Assembly: GCF_000304335.1 (NCBI RefSeq)
Contig: NZ_CAJF01000011.1
Coordinates: forward strand, 1 to 64,000
From: Microbacterium yannicii PS01
GTDB lineage: Bacteria > Actinomycetota > Actinomycetes > Actinomycetales > Microbacteriaceae
Direction of reading: 5' to 3'
Length of the DNA: 64,000 bases
In this document: in pieces, positions 63,244-64,000 of the stretch
How positions within the stretch are numbered: the first letter of the stretch is position 1
How the letters are laid out: each line of letters begins with the position of its first letter
Translations under genes and position numbers: made by a program
The notes under the pieces: generated by a model
Told to the model about the DNA's origin: nothing
The model's input: only the letters and a program-made list of their open reading frames with translations
Databases searched by the model: none

Positions 63244-63822
63244 ATGACCGTCGCCTCCACGCCCGCGCTCGAAGCCGATCGCCAGTACCTCATCGCGCTC
63301 ATCCAGGACGAGGCGGTGTTCCACGGCGACTTCACGCTCTCGAGCGGCAAGAAGGCCACGTACTACGTGGACATGCGCAAGCTCACCCTCGACCACCGGG
63401 CGGCGCCCTCGATCGGGCGGATCATGCTCGACCTCATCAGCGAGGTCGACGGCATCGTCGCTGTCGGCGGTCTCACCCTCGGAGCCGACCCGATCGCGAA
63501 CGCCGTGATGCACGAGTCCGCGCGCACGCACACCCCGCTCGACGCGTTCGTCGTCCGCAAGGAGCCGAAGGACCACGGCCGCGGGCGTCAGGTCGAGGGG
63601 GCGGATGTCGCGGGCAAGCGCGTCGTCGTGCTCGAAGACACCTCGACCACCGGTCAGTCCGCCCTCAAGGCGGTCGAGGCGTTGCGGCGCGAGGGGGCCG
63701 AGCCCGTCGCGGTCGCCGTCATCGTCGATCGCAGGACCGGCGCGCAGGCCGCGGTCGAAGCCGAGGGTCTTCAGTGGCTCGCCGCGATCGATCTCGACGA
63801 CCTCGCCCTCGAACCCCAATAG
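63244..63822 (+). CDS. pyrE: Orotate phosphoribosyltransferase
   Basis: The product has 192 residues. FHGDFTLSSGKKATYYVDMR is the family signature, FVVRKEPKDHGRGRQVEG the flexible catalytic loop and RVVVLEDTSTTGQSALKAVEA the PRPP motif. It makes orotidine 5'-phosphate in pyrimidine synthesis. The other pyr genes are not in the window. TAGACT ends seven bases before the ATG, so the transcript is probably leaderless. Confidence 0.95.
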   Translation: MTVASTPALEADRQYLIALIQDEAVFHGDFTLSSGKKATYYVDMRKLTLDHRAAPSIGRIMLDLISEVDGIVAVGGLTLGADPIANAVMHESARTHTPLDAFVVRKEPKDHGRGRQVEGADVAGKRVVVLEDTSTTGQSALKAVEALRREGAEPVAVAVIVDRRTGAQAAVEAEGLQWLAAIDLDDLALEPQ

Positions 63823-63872
63823 CGAGCCGTCGCGGCGCCGACGTGGCGTCTCCGAACGGATGGTCGACGACG

Positions 63873-64000
63873 TCAGCGCGCGAGGATCTCGGCGTTGAGC
63901 GAGCGCTGCCACTCCCGCAACCGCCACATCGGGTGGTGCGGCGCGGCGTTGGAGCAGAGCACCACTCCCCACACGCCATGATCGAGCGCGGTCCGGACGC
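63873..64000 (-). CDS. Partial CDS running off the right edge
   Basis: The last 41 codons of a minus-strand gene: VRTALDHGVWGVVLCSNAAP, then HHPMWRLREWQRSLNAEILAR and TGA at 63873-63875. The amino acid mix and the closing charged helix look like a real protein end. I do not recognize the family from this piece. Confidence 0.6.
   Translation of the reverse strand, partial: VRTALDHGVWGVVLCSNAAPHHPMWRLREWQRSLNAEILAR

Overview
The window is about 70% G+C and looks like chromosomal DNA of an actinobacterium of the Microbacteriaceae, most likely Microbacterium or a close relative. The grounds are the high GC, many GTG starts, a dnaK-grpE-dnaJ-hspR operon with HAIR-type HspR sites, many leaderless promoters (TANNNT placed 5-7 nt before the start codon), and the recurring palindrome half GGATGCCGCGG. 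I saw no rRNA, tRNA, CRISPR array, insertion sequence, phage or plasmid module. The genus is an inference from style, not from a marker gene.

Layout. 1-7.8 kb: a left-truncated MarR regulator, a BCCT osmolyte transporter, a membrane-anchored binding-protein/VWA fusion, a UMF1 MFS transporter, and a divergent hydrolase/GntR pair with two matching operators. 7.6-13.4 kb: a DUF2188 protein, a lysozyme-like membrane protein, the HspR-controlled dnaK-grpE-dnaJ-hspR operon and a YjbR-like protein. 13.4-21.0 kb: a MalT-like LuxR ATPase regulator, an AhpD/CMD-like protein and two convergent large arylsulfatases with CAPTR sites. 21-31 kb: membrane and small proteins, including two AI-2E family permeases, DUF2252, a HAD phosphatase, a ClC-type channel, a K+ channel, two SHOCT proteins, a DUF6325 protein and cardiolipin synthase. 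31-37.5 kb: a third sulfatase with a CTAGR site, a DUF559-type protein, an intergenic repeat field, the formylglycine-generating enzyme that would activate the sulfatases, a GAP-family membrane protein and an LLM oxidoreductase. 37.6-43.1 kb: two GT4 glycosyltransferases, a 38-residue membrane peptide, a GlxA/AraC regulator and a secreted M28 aminopeptidase. 43.2-45.5 kb: an N-domain-less ClpB with its own HAIR site. 45.5-50 kb: a type III polyketide synthase / methyltransferase / FAD monooxygenase operon resembling the Streptomyces griseus srsABC phenolic-lipid operon, facing a UbiA prenyltransferase. 50-64 kb: an MFS exporter with a divergent ArsR-like regulator, RraA-like protein, G6PD, VOC proteins, a NatAB-like ABC exporter, an FMN reductase, a two-component system, an HxlR-SCP2 regulator, a DHFR/RibD-like protein, exonuclease III and pyrE.

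How the parts connect. HspR (12.5 kb) probably represses both dnaK (two HAIR-like sites) and clpB 30 kb away (one site); in both promoters the last two bases of the -10 hexamer are the first two bases of the HAIR. The three sulfatases and the single FGE form a substrate/maturase set. The polyketide operon and the facing prenyltransferase may make a modified phenolic lipid or quinone. The only three gaps longer than 200 bp between convergent genes (33.8-34.3, 46.4-46.75 and 57.4-57.65 kb) are all filled with tandem or hairpin repeats of unrelated sequence but similar plan; this is the least explained structure in the window.
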